Positions 1-12,977 of a DNA stretch of 64,000 nt are shown here, one piece after another; within the stretch, counting starts at the first letter, position 1; every line of letters starts with the position of its first letter. Below the pieces are notes generated by a model that was not told where the DNA came from, made no database searches, and worked only from the letters and a program-made list of their open reading frames with translations. Location: the NCBI GenBank assembly GCA_025765595.1, contig JAIVFH010000006.1:62001-126000 (forward strand), written 5' to 3'. Both the position numbers and the translations under genes were made by a program. Origin of the DNA: Obelidium mucronatum. Taxonomy: Eukaryota > Chytridiomycota > Chytridiomycetes > Chytridiales > Chytriomycetaceae.

Positions 1-3000
1 AATTCTTTGACAGGAATGAGATGCGATTGAACATGGACCAGATTTTTTGGCAGTTGAATAATCACATCAAGCCATCCTTTTATGCGAATTACACAGTTGA
101 TCAAGCCAAGAAAATGGTGCCCATCTACGAGGCTCTCAACAGCAATGTACGTTCTTTTCTTTTCCTCCTCCTTTTTTTTAGCAGCAGTTTAATGGTCTCG
201 TAGAACTTGTCAGCAGTGTCTGTTTCTCCTCCATTACAGAATTTTATACAGACTCTAGCCAGTCAGATGTTGGCATTCTATATTGGAACCCCAAGTCATC
301 CGTTCTTTCAGTTTGGAATCGATGTTCTCTGGGCCATCCAGATTCACGTTTCTGGCTCTTCCCAAAATATCTCGTTTAATCACGGCTTCAGCAATCCCTG
401 GTTCGATTCCACACGACCAGATTTGGAAATCCTACGCAGACAGGCAATTGCCCGAGGACAGGAGCTTGTTTCCACAATCAAACGTTCAGATCAGACTGAG
501 CAAGAGCTGCTCGAGCAATTAGGTGGACCACCATTTGGATTATTTATGATTCCCGAAGGTCAAGAAGATGCGATTGTGACGCAAATCGTTGAAACTATTC
601 AGACAAAGTTCTTGACTGTGGGGGATGAGAAGGAACCCATTGATTTCTTGGATTCCTTGTGCGCGAATCAAATTTTCTCTTCTCTCCGAAAAGCACTTGC
701 ATTGCGTTGGTCAAAGTCTTCATTGCTCATGAACTATTACAACCGCTGTGTGGCAACCCTGGAAAAGGCTCCCAGAGTCAAATATGGCGATGAAGAAGTC
801 CTTGATTGGGCTGGTAGCCTTGAAGCCCGCGCATTCGCGTTTGTGCAGGAGAGTACCAAATGGGCTCCTCAACAACCCAAATTAGCTGAACGTTTATCAA
901 CGCTGACATTACGCTCAACCCATGCTGGAAGTGAAGCTTCTCGGATCTATTCCAAGTGCAAAGATGCATCTGAAGAAGAGAAATTTGTTGAACAATTGTT
1001 TGAGATTTCACCTTCTGGATCAGCGTTGCATATGCCTTGGGTTATGGAATATGTCTTGTCAAACAAGCCTTGCTTGCTCAAACCAGAGCATATTTCCGAG
1101 AAGCGTGCCTTTTTGGGTCTTTTCAACAATTCCCCTGAAGCACGCCTTGTGTTTGTTTTAACAAACCGGAACGAAATTAGCCCACTTCCTGGTGACACTT
1201 TACTACCATGGCAAGCAGATCTTCTCATGACTCGATACTGGGAAGAGGCTCTCGACAAGAAGCTTCCAATGAATGATCGTGTCATGGCGATTTCTCGAAT
1301 GATGCATATGCCGAATGTCAGCGTAAACGATGCTGCTGCCTTTTTGGTCGCGGATTCCTTACCTCCGCGTGTCAAAGAAGCAGTATTGATGGTTCGTCCT
1401 TTTTTCTTCTTCAATTTTTGCAATTTTCTTTTTAATTGACCACCAAAATCTTCAAAATATTATAGTTCCTTCCTAAAATCGACGAACCTGCATCATCTAT
1501 TAATTTGATGACCTTGCCCGTCTTTCTGCAAAGTGACTTGGCCCGCACTGCAATTTTTGGAGTCAAGAATGTGTTGTCCTACATGTCCCAAGATCGTCTC
1601 ATTAGCGTTTTGGAAGGTTTGATTCCTCCACCAGGAGGGAAAGGCGTGAAGGTTGGGGTTTTCAAGGAAATTACTCGTCTTGTTGGTGAATTCTGTCATA
1701 TCCCACGAGTTCTTGATATCCTCCAGAACTTGTGGGAGCGAGAAAACTTGCACAAGGATGTTCGAATTTCCTTGCTGCAGAAAGTGGTTTCTTTGCTGGC
1801 CGACCGAAATGAGGACATTTCAAACACGGCATGGAAAATTGTTTTGGATTGTGTACATGGACCGTGGTATGAACAAGCTGGTCAAGTGCTTGTGATGGGG
1901 AAGAAGGAAACAGCGCGATTTTACCCGCAACAAGTGATTGTTTATGGAAGAATATATTCAAGTTACACGTATGGGGATCTTTCCCATCCGGTGAGTTCTC
2001 GATCTATGTTTTTTCTTTTGTCGTTGTTGTTGTATTGTTGACTCAATTTCCTCAAAGGTCATTTTCGATTCAATCGCTAGTCGTTACGGACTTGAAGTTT
2101 CGGTGCCGATGGCTCTTCGACTATACGAACGCGTTAAAGTCCTAAAAAAAAACGATGCTACTTATGTGGACCTTCTCAACCGAATGATTCACTCTTTCTG
2201 GAACATTTGTAGTTTTGTTTCCGTGGATAATGCCGATGGTATTAGTAGAGCCCTTGCTCCTATGTTCAAAGAATCTATGGCTTCATCGATGGGAGATTTG
2301 GCCAATGAAAGGTTTGGCTGTCTCTCGGTGATTCTTGGCGAGTGTGCTGGAACACTGGCCAATACCGATAGTCAAGTCGAAGTTCCCTTTGCTTGGACTG
2401 AAATAGTCAACTGTGCTCAACAGCTAACGAAAGAATTCTTCAACTTTGATAATTCAATTCAAGTTCGCATGTCTGCTAAAAACAAGCTTCTCGAGCTGAA
2501 GCTTGGATCCGAATTCATCCCCAAACCTGAGATTAAGTGCCAAGCACTCGCAAAGGCGGTGATGGCACCAATTGCTGCAATGAACACAGTGCCTGGGGCG
2601 TCAAAGTACTTTTGGGACGTCAAATTTGACCGTGAAATCTGCCACCTGACACATGTCTGTGGGTTGCTGGAAAGATTCCCAACCGAATTTGAAGTTTACT
2701 TTGCTTCCACATTGGCCATTGTCGACCAATTGCTAGTGGAGCTCATCAAAAATGGATTTGAAGCTGCGGAGTTTGGAGCTATTGAACTCGATAAGGATGC
2801 ATTGACCACCAGACTCGACCAGATTTACAGAGCTTGTGGCAGCCTACCCGACCGTGACCGAATCTTCAAGGACATGTTTGAATCAAAGACATGGTGCGAG
2901 GATGTTCCAGGGTTTGACGCTTTTCGAAGTGATTTCCGGTTCATGCTGATTCGCCAATTTTCGATCTTGAATACTCCAACTGCCTTTGTCAAGTTCGCTA

Positions 3001-4565
3001 CCGAACTTGTTGTATCGAATGACCCATGTCTCGATCGTATTTGGGATCAATTATCAACGATGTTTAATTCCCACTTTGACACCTTGATTGCTTTGCATAA
3101 AAAGTGCGAGGCCACGAATAAGGAGCCACTGCGTAAGAACGTGGCTGCCTTAGATGCGATGCTTGCACTTCTTGTGAACATCTCCAGCTCTTCAAGGTTT
3201 GAATCAAAACAGCAGCCTTTGGCCAAGTTTTTCAAGGCAGTTCTTTCCAATCAAACCGAATTTCTGCTGGAACGACTTCCTGGTGTATCAGCAAAATTCA
3301 TTGTGGAAGACTCAAATTCAAGTCTCTCAAGTCTTCAAGACACTTGGTTCGCGTATCTGGGCAGGTGTTTCACAAACAACGAAAGAAGCGCTCTTAAACA
3401 TCCAGTGACGGGTGTTGCTGGGATTCGTCCAATTCTCGAGCGCATTGTGAAGGCAGCTCGCGACTGCTCCTTTGATGAAAATTTGGACGAAACAATTCGC
3501 TTTGAATCGGTGGTGTCCCACCGTATTGGACTTGCATTGCATATCTGCCCAGACATTGCCGATTATCTTGTTTCGAAACCGTGGAGCTCCTCTGGGAAAG
3601 CGCTTTTGTATCAAATTTCCAATATTTACGGCCCCGAAGCAGTCTGCATGTACTTGGAAGCCCTTCTGGATGGTCGTGCTGCCGAAGTGGATTTGGTAGA
3701 GTTGATGCGACTTGGCCACCCGGACCCAAAACATGTCCAGATCACGACTTTCCCATTAAGTGTCGAGGCGTACGAGTCCAAAAAGAAGCCTGAGTTGGTG
3801 CAGACGGCAAGCAGCAAAGCTGAGCGCTCAAAGTTGGCTTCTGTGCACGGCGCCGCACAATACTTTATTGATTCCCGCCAAAACGCGCACATGAGAGTCG
3901 TCAGCAGCTTTGCAAACTACCTAAACAACAAGGAAAGTCAATCGTCTTTGAAATCCTCTGGTTTGGATGCTTTGAACGGGATCCCTCGAATTGGCAGCAG
4001 GTCGACGGAGCCATCCAAAGAAACAATAGCATTTGTGACATCCCAAATGACGATTGAGTTGGCCAAGATCAGCCCGTACCTCTACTTTTTCTGGATATCA
4101 GTCACGATCCAGGAACTGCAGCCTTTCCAGTTACCACAGTGGGTTTCTCTGTTTGCAATGCAGGCACGCGTGTCGACTTTGTCAAGCCAAGTATTCCCGT
4201 CGGCGGCTCCAATCCAGTACTTGATTGATGTGGCGAGAACTTTGGTGCACACTTTGGCTCCGTGGTATGAGAAGGCTGGGCAGCAGCGCGTTGCGAGTGG
4301 ATTGCGCCTTGTTGCTGTGAACATGCTCACCAATATTCATGCAGTCACTCAAGAAAGCTGTTTTTCGACGCCTGGTGTTATGAGAAAGACGACGAAATTG
4401 GTTGATTTACTTGTGTTGGAAGCAGCTGAAGAACGTGATGGTGAAATGGTTATTGGTGGATATAAAGAATTGCTCGATGCGTTGTTGACGACAGGGAATC
4501 GGGCAGTGTTTGAAGCAGTGTGTAGGTTGCAGAACGCGCAATGGCAACTCAAGTGGAAGGTTTAA
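1..4565 (+). CDS. Large alpha-helical repeat (HEAT/ARM-like) protein, C-terminal part
   Basis: The frame is open from the first bases (before the first Met at 21), so the gene is cut by the window edge. Exons fit 1–145, 240–1391, 1466–1990 and 2058–4565, each join keeping frame at GT..AG, giving about 1,440 visible residues. The product is rich in Leu, Ala and amphipathic helices, with no signal peptide, no clear membrane segment and no catalytic motif that I recognise. The pattern of paired helices resembles HEAT/ARM solenoids, which usually act as scaffolds, but no named family could be assigned. The last exon alone codes 835 residues without an intron, unusual beside the intron-dense neighbours. 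A poly(A)-signal-like AATAAA lies near 4618. The gene converges on the rhodanese gene, 115 bases away. I am sure it is a real gene and unsure of its function. Confidence 0.75.
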
Positions 4566-4680
4566 AAAAATTCATTGGTTGAGAGTGGTTTTAAGAACTC
4601 ATGAAGCACCGATTTTCAATAAAAAGTGTCTACTAGTATTGTGAGTTTTGTTTCCTATATTTTGATACTGTAGTTTTTCA

Positions 4681-6046
4681 TCAATAACCTTTGCGCATCA
4701 CTGGCGTATCATCATGCATGGCCCATTCCGACCATCCGCCATCATACAAGGCGACCCCATCCTCTTTTCCCAACACCTCCAAAGCCAAGCAAACAACCGC
4801 AGCGCTTATCCCATCATTTCCATAAACCACCAAATTGCGATCCAAGTCAACACTTTGACCAGGTTCTTTCAATACCCGAATCAGATCCAACGGTTTCTTC
4901 AAACAGGTTCCATTGTCGAGAAGCATATCTTTCCAATAAACGTTTAAGCTGCCTGGAATCATTCCCATTTTCTTGGATGTGTGTAATGGTTCCATTCCCA
5001 TTCCCAAATGCCTATTTTTTTTTTTTTTTAAATTGTTTTTGGGAAACTTTAAATGGAGAGAGTTGAATAGTTTCTTTACCTTTCCCTTGATCGGACGTCT
5101 AAAATAATTGGATGGTCCACCGACATCAAGTCTCCCACTACCCGAAACAAATCCTTAAATTCGGTAACGCGAGAAGGTTGAAACTCAGCAATATAGGTTG
5201 AATCTGAATGAGGTTTCTCTGTTGCAGTTGTAGTGGCTGCTACAGCGTACCCGTTCTTGATCCATTCAGGTAGACCCCCGTCGAGTACAGACACATTCTC
5301 ATGACCCATTAGCTGAGAATAACACGGAAGGAAAAAAGTTTTAAGAATGGAATATAATTAAAAAAAACATGAGTGATGATCACCTTGAACATCCACCACG
5401 CTCTTGGCGACGAATGGATTCCTATTGTATCGTAGACCACGACATGGTCAGTTTTCTTGATTCCTAATTCATCTATGGGGGAAAGGATAAACAAACAAAC
5501 AAAAAAAAAATAATTCGAGAAACGAAGGGGCTACCCATAAAAAAGCCAAAATCTTCGGGAGACGGCGCAATCAATGGTTGAGTTTTTAATACATCGCGTA
5601 CAACTGACAGGTCAAAGAATTGGGATCCCTGCAATGTTACCACAGATTGAATTTAGCAAGACTAGCACTCGAGGAATGTAATTAATAAATCAAGCCCCCC
5701 CGCCAACCTGAATTCTCTCTCCGGTTTGAAATAGAGCTTTTGCATCTCTTGCAACAGCACCAACTACTTCGTCATCGGTTTGGACCAGAATCTCCCTAAC
5801 GACAGGCAGTTCTCCCTCCAATTGAACTTGAACGCCCATTCCAAAAGCCGATCTAATCTTGTCTTTCAGGGTTTCTGGGATCGAAGGAATGCGCAGCCTG
5901 AGGGGGATGTGGTAGGAAGCATCCAGCAGCTTGATGTTTCGAGAAGACGCTCCGGGGGCTAATTGAGCATTCAACCAGTGGACATTGACTAGAGGCGGCG
6001 ATGACAAGGGATGCTTTGAAGTAGAAAACAGCCTTCGCGCCAGCAT
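4681..6046 (-). CDS. Mercaptopyruvate/thiosulfate sulfurtransferase-like protein (tandem rhodanese), active-site Cys missing
   Basis: Five exons fit: 6046–5708, 5628–5535, 5472–5384, 5312–5080 and 5011–4681. The N-terminus (MLARRLFSTSKHP) is Arg/Ser-rich without acids, like a mitochondrial presequence. The first rhodanese domain carries the VNVHWL and LLDASYHIP segments; the linker holds VLDGGLPEW; the second rhodanese domain starts near LDVRSRER and ends with LYDGGWSEWA. This architecture is that of MST/TST/SseA enzymes, which move sulfur from 3-mercaptopyruvate or thiosulfate to an acceptor through a cysteine persulfide. In this gene the catalytic loop, usually C-G-S-G-V-T, reads G-N-D-G-I-S after VVY, so the persulfide Cys is Gly (codon GGA at 4819–4821). 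The protein is probably inactive in classical sulfur transfer or has a different role. It is head-to-head with THOC5. Confidence 0.85.
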
Positions 6047-6058
6047 TGATTGTTTTAT

Positions 6059-6090
<32 letters not shown>

Positions 6091-6127
6091 TTTGTTATTT
6101 TAAATATTAAAATCCGAACACAGCACA
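6047..6127. promoter_or_regulatory. 81-bp divergent promoter region between the rhodanese gene and THOC5
   Basis: The only space between the start codons at 6046 (minus) and 6128 (plus) is an AT-only stretch of TTA and TTTA repeats (about 6053–6092) followed by TTTTAAATATTAAAATCC. Both genes must take their core promoters from here or from within coding sequence. No canonical TATAAA box is obvious. Confidence 0.5.
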
Positions 6128-8872
6128 ATGGGGTCCAGCGTTCTCGTGCCGACGGACGATCCGCGGATTGTTGCGCTGCGCCAGGCGGCGGAGCAGCTGC
6201 ATGCGGCGCGCACGCACGACGTGTCGCCGCCGGCGTCGCGGCCGGGCAGCGCTGCGGCGGCAACGGCGGCGGCGGCGGCGGCGGCGCCGACAGCGGCGAC
6301 AGCGACAGCGGCAGCGGCGCCGAACGCGTTTGCGTCCAAGTACGCGCGGCCGACGAAGCCGCCGCAGCAAACGCAACAGCAACAGCAACAACAACAGCAA
6401 CAACTCCAACTCCAACTGACGCCCGCGCAGCAGACGCACGTGCGCGCGCAGGCCGCGCCCGCCGCGCGCGCCGTGCTGGCCGCCGACGCCGCCTTCCTGC
6501 AGCTGCTGCTGCACGCGCGCGAGGAGCTCGCCGCCACGCGCGCCGCGAAAAACACAACGAGCGACGCGAAGGCGAAGCTGGACCACGCGACCCTCAGAGA
6601 AAAGAACCTGATGTACGAGCGCGACCATCTGCGCAGAGAGATTGCAAAAACAAAAGCCTTCGAGTGAGTCGCGACCCTTCAACCCCACTGAAACTAAACT
6701 GCACGCTCTTAGCTACATCTACCAAGACATTGCATTGCACCCCCTGCACGAATTCCAGTCGATGGTGGCGGAAAACAACGCGAAAAGAAAGAGAGAAGGG
6801 GACTCCGATGTGGATGCCATGGATCGGGATGACGACGACAACAACGATAACAACAACAACAACACGGACCTGTCGAATTCTGCAAACGAGCATGAGCTTA
6901 TGCTGAATCGTTTAAGGTTTGAATTGAGGGAACGAAAGAGGTGAGCAAGTGCAATGCGAAAAACAACAACAACTTCAATAACATTTCATTTTGATGTATC
7001 TTTGATTCCAGATTGAAGGCAGATCAAGATGCTTTAGTGGCTATAAAGCAACGCTTATTGAAGGAGAATGAGATGAAAAAATTGGAGCTTGACACTCTCG
7101 ACAAGGATCTTGAGTCGCTCGTGAAGGCTTCTCTTCCTCTCCAAGAACGATTGGGAGTTTTGGTTTCAAGAAAAAGAGATGAATGTTTGGAAGCTCAAAA
7201 TCTTGCTCGTCCATTGTTTGTTTTGTATCAAGAAGTGTTGACTTGGAATGATTTGAATCCAGGTGAATTGTGATACCGTTTTCTCCGCCGAATACGCCGA
7301 AGGCGGTTTATTATCTTATTTTCTGTAATTGTTTACTTGTTTCACCATGTCCCACTTCTTTATCCCTATAAGCAGTATACTGCCTTGTGTGGTCCACCGC
7401 CGAAGGCGGTATATTATCCTATTTTCTGTAATCTTTTACTTGTTTCACCGCCGAAGGCGGTACATCTCATTTCTTTGTCCCTTAAAAGCAGTATTTGGTC
7501 TACCGCCGAAGGCGGAATATCCCACTTCTTTATCCCTATAAGCAGTATACTGCCATGTGGTATATTACTGTAATTTTCCATATCCCACTTCTTTGTCCCT
7601 TATAAGCAGATTACTGCCTTGTTTGGTCCACTGCCAACTTTCCACCTAAACTCTTTTCTTTAGCCGACTCCATTCTTATTGAAATCGTTGGACGAGATTC
7701 ATCTGCATCTATGGAAGTTGACAGAGCAAACAAGGCAGATTCAAACGGTGCTCCAAGTCATTCAGCGAATCCCTCTAATCAAAGAAATGAAACATCTCTC
7801 CGGCTACAATTTTATACCGAATGTATGTCTCCTTCTCTACGAATAATCTAAAGCTCTGAATGAAATTACACCAGCTTCGCAAAAGACCAGTATAGTTCTG
7901 AACTTCTTTTATCTTCCAAAACTTGGACTTACCATTGTTGAACTGCCGACGCTCAATCCTTCCTCTGCTGCACACTCGCCCCTCAAATCAACTTTCTCAC
8001 TCATGAATCTACTTCCGGACGATAATGGCCTCGAATCTCCAAATCCAGCAAATAACAACTCCCGAAACTCGTCCAAAGTCTTTTCTGTTAAAGAGAGTGG
8101 AGGCTTTGCTTATCACTGGTTACAGCGATTGTCGGGAGTTGTTTTCCCACATTTGCTTCCTTTGCCCGACGGATTATCAACCGGTCTGTTTGAATTTATT
8201 CTTATGGCGATTCGGCGACGAGCAACAGTTCTGGAAGAGATTCGGGAGGCTCTAAGGCATGTTGTTGAAGCAAGGAAGGATGTGTTGCGGTCAAAACGAG
8301 CAGATAAAACTCTTGGTGGGAAAGTATTGGCAAGAGTTGTTGGCTGGAAAGATATTGTTGATGTGAGTTTTATCCTTCTTGCTTTTTTGCGTTGTTGAAA
8401 TCTTTTCACGTTTCACAGGAGGACAATCAGACATGCATCAATGGGATGATTACTATTGAATGCCAAAGTAGTAAAGCTTTTTCTTGGATGTAGTGTCAAT
8501 CGCTTATAACACGTTTATACAGAACATAAGTTTGTCTTTGCTTGCGAGTTAGCATGCACATACCCCAACACAGCAGCAAAATTCAGTTTTGTTGAACATC
8601 GCGGAGCGGATGGTGGAGATTCATCTCCCGAGTCTGTAGAATCTATCAATGTAAAACCTTTTTTATTTTTATTTAATTTCACCTGACTAGCTCTTTCCAT
8701 GAAGGATCTTCTGCATGCGGTCAATAATGCCCCTCAAAGCGAATTAATCGCGCATTACGATAACAGTGGTTCTGAAAGTGGTGGATTGTTGGCATTATAT
8801 CAGCTCTCAAAACTGGTTGCCTGTGTTGGATTTTTGGTGGAAGGGGGAAATAGTTTCAATGGCTATTATTGA
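6128..8872 (+). CDS. THOC5: THO complex subunit 5 (THOC5/FMIP-like)
   Basis: THOC5 belongs to the THO/TREX complex that couples transcription with mRNA export in the nucleus. The first exon (6128–6663) is GC-rich and codes Ala runs, a Gln run and then the conserved coiled-coil start (KNLMYERDHLRREI). The second (6713–6940) holds an Asp/Asn-rich insert and LRFELRERKR; the third (7012–7262) carries LPLQERLGVLVSRKRDE, matching the family's LPVQEYL helix. Later exons (7664–7822, 7875–8362 and smaller ones after 8419) include the region ending GFAYHWLQRLSGVVFPH, which aligns with the WVQKLGGLHFP segment of human THOC5 as I recall it. Exon edges after 8419 are uncertain. The terminal exon runs about 8705–8872. 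One intron (7263–7663) is exceptionally long and repeat-filled. Human THOC5 is about 680 residues; this product is of similar order. Confidence 0.85.
7263..7663 (+). repeat. Repeat-filled intron with CCGCCGAAGGCGG palindromes
   Basis: This THOC5 intron is about 400 bases, against 45–90 for its neighbours. It holds a near-palindrome CCGCCGAAGGCGG at about 7396, 7448 and 7502, with a variant at 7285–7308. These alternate with an AT-rich unit CCTATAAGCAGTATACTGCC (7364, 7537, and diverged copies near 7480 and 7596), itself preceded by CCCACTTCTTT. The spacing of about 50–75 bases suggests local amplification of a compound, hairpin-forming unit. Confidence 0.85.
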
Positions 8873-9013
8873 AGACAGTGAAGATTTGTTGGCTCCGTTC
8901 TAATATATATATTATATAGTATGGTAAGAAAGAATAAGAAAAAGAATTATTTGCAAACAAAGGGGAGCGACTTTTGTTGGAGGCGTGCTGACGATTTCTT
9001 TCCGAGACAAAAA

Positions 9014-11354
<2,341 letters not shown>

Positions 11355-11893
11355 AGAAGGAAGAAAGAAAGTCAATTTATTTCTTTTGATTCTTCTGTTT
11401 TTTTGTTCTTGTTTGTTTGTTTTTTTTTTGGTGTATTCATCTCGTTCTTGATTTTATTCCCTGTTTTGGTTTTTTGTGCCCACCACCCGCCTGCCCCCCT
11501 TTATGGAATAAAGATGGGTTGTGTTGTAAGTGTTGTTGATTTTACTTTTGGTAAATCTGACTGAGAATGCTTGTTCTGGCGCTGTGTCAATTGGCTTTGG
11601 CAAAGCTTGCATCTGCTACGCAGAGAAGTCGCAGTGTGTAGCAGAGAAGTTGCAGTGTGAGATTTAAATACAATTAGCCTTCTTTCCGTGTTCCTGTCTT
11701 CTATCTGTATTGGAGTGGCAAGAAACTCTTCAGTCGCAAGTTTGGCAGCAGCGGCCCTTACTAGTATTGTTACGGCCAAAACTTTATCTTCCATTTGAAA
11801 ACAAATAAAGTAACAATTTCACCAGAATATGAGGTTGGAAGCATGGCAGATAAAAAGTGCCGAAATTGCGAATAAAAAAAGGTGTTTATTGAA
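11355..11893. other. Intergenic region after V-ATPase B
   Basis: Poly-T-rich 3' flank with an AATAAA near 11507, a 20-bp imperfect tandem pair (GCAGAGAAGTCGCAGTGTG, about 11619–11659) and a 97-residue minus-strand frame (11501–11794) of unknown nature. I see no convincing gene here. Confidence 0.5.
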
Positions 11894-12977
11894 TTATGAT
11901 GGATTTGACTTTCCTGCTTCCTCCTGTGGATAGGTGATGCGATGTTCTACAAATCCACCCAGCTTGCACATTTTCAGGCAGAGCCCAGAAATTGCATCTG
12001 AGCCAAGGATAGAGACCAGCGGTTTATCCATAGTTGGGGACAAACACTGCTTATGAATCACAATATTGGCCTGTGGAAGGGGCTGAGAACCAGCAAGAAG
12101 GTTCTTGGCAAACACAGGGTCGATATGAGAATGGTAAACAGTGACTGCCGTACCATTCGTCACAACACCCACAATAATATTCTCCGGAACTTCATTCTGC
12201 ACGTTGGTAAGCTGGCACGCCACGAATCGTTTTGCAGCCATCAAATCATAATCCGTTACATCACCCGTTTCGTAATCTTCCGACGCCATCACAAACCCAC
12301 AAATGGCCCCATTTGGCTTCGTATAGGCAACGTGTAATTGAATCTCCTCGGGGCCATTTGTGCTGGGCAGTTGATATTGGAGATTGACCAAAATATCTGC
12401 ACCAAATTCGTCAGAAGGGAAAACGTCGCATCCGTCCATCAAACTACAGATGAAATGCAGCCGAAGTTCGTCATTGGTGGAATTCCCGCGGAGTCGATGC
12501 GAGATGCCAAAGATTCCCCAACATGTGTTGACAAGGTCCGAGTCGGCTGGCGAGGAGACATCAATGCCGGCCCGAGTGTACTTGTATTGACCCTCTTCAA
12601 AGCGGTAAGGCCGAAAGTCGTGCGTCCTGAGGTGGCGTCAACACGGATAGGAAAGTAAATGATACATACCCAGCAATCTCGGCAAGGGCGGCACAGTATT
12701 CGGCGGTCCCACGGGAGCCATCGTCTGTGCCGGGATATCTGTCGAGAAAAGGTGTCTCCTCAACTCTGATGCCCAGCTGTGCGAGTGTGCCTTGCGTCCA
12801 CGTTGCAAGGAAACCTCGCTCATTTGTCGCTCGACCAATCAGATCCATCCATTCGCTCACAATAAAATAGAGGAAAGAAATAAATATTTCAATAAGGCTT
12901 AAATCCCAAACACCCCCAAACCACTTTGCCCATTCCAAACCATCTCGGTCCAATACAACCACATTAAGATGCTGCAT
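11894..12977 (-). CDS. Orphan protein of unknown function
   Basis: Two well-joined exons, about 12977–12670 and 12626–11894, meet at a GT..AG intron of 43 bases that restores frame (EIAG then THDFRPYRFEEGQYKY). The product, about 300–360 residues, has no signal peptide, no clear membrane span and no family that I recognise. Features are a Trp-rich N-terminal part (TNERGFLATWTQG), a middle with NTCWGIFGISHRLRG, and a beta-rich C-terminal half (EIQLHVAYTK, NIIVGVVTNGTAVTVYH). The last segment loosely recalls nuclease-fold or effector-type proteins found beside transposons, but that is only an impression. The start is unsure: Met candidates lie at 12848 and 12977, and a further upstream exon is possible. 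It stands at the border of the transposon-rich block, which makes it a candidate for horizontal or mobile-element origin. Confidence 0.5.

Noticed and set aside
6046..6906. Long plus- and minus-strand frames over the GC-rich THOC5 start (Arg/Ala-rich)
   Set aside because: Low-complexity shadows caused by GCG/CGC-rich DNA; only the frame from 6128 continues into the conserved THOC5 coiled coil.
7396..7520. CRISPR-like array
   Set aside because: Palindromic repeats with roughly regular spacing, but only 13 bases long, with similar (not unique) spacers, inside a eukaryotic intron.
7329..7573. Plus-strand frames in the THOC5 repeat intron (HRRRRYI repeats)
   Set aside because: They are translations of the CCGCCGAAGGCGG repeat and lie inside an intron.
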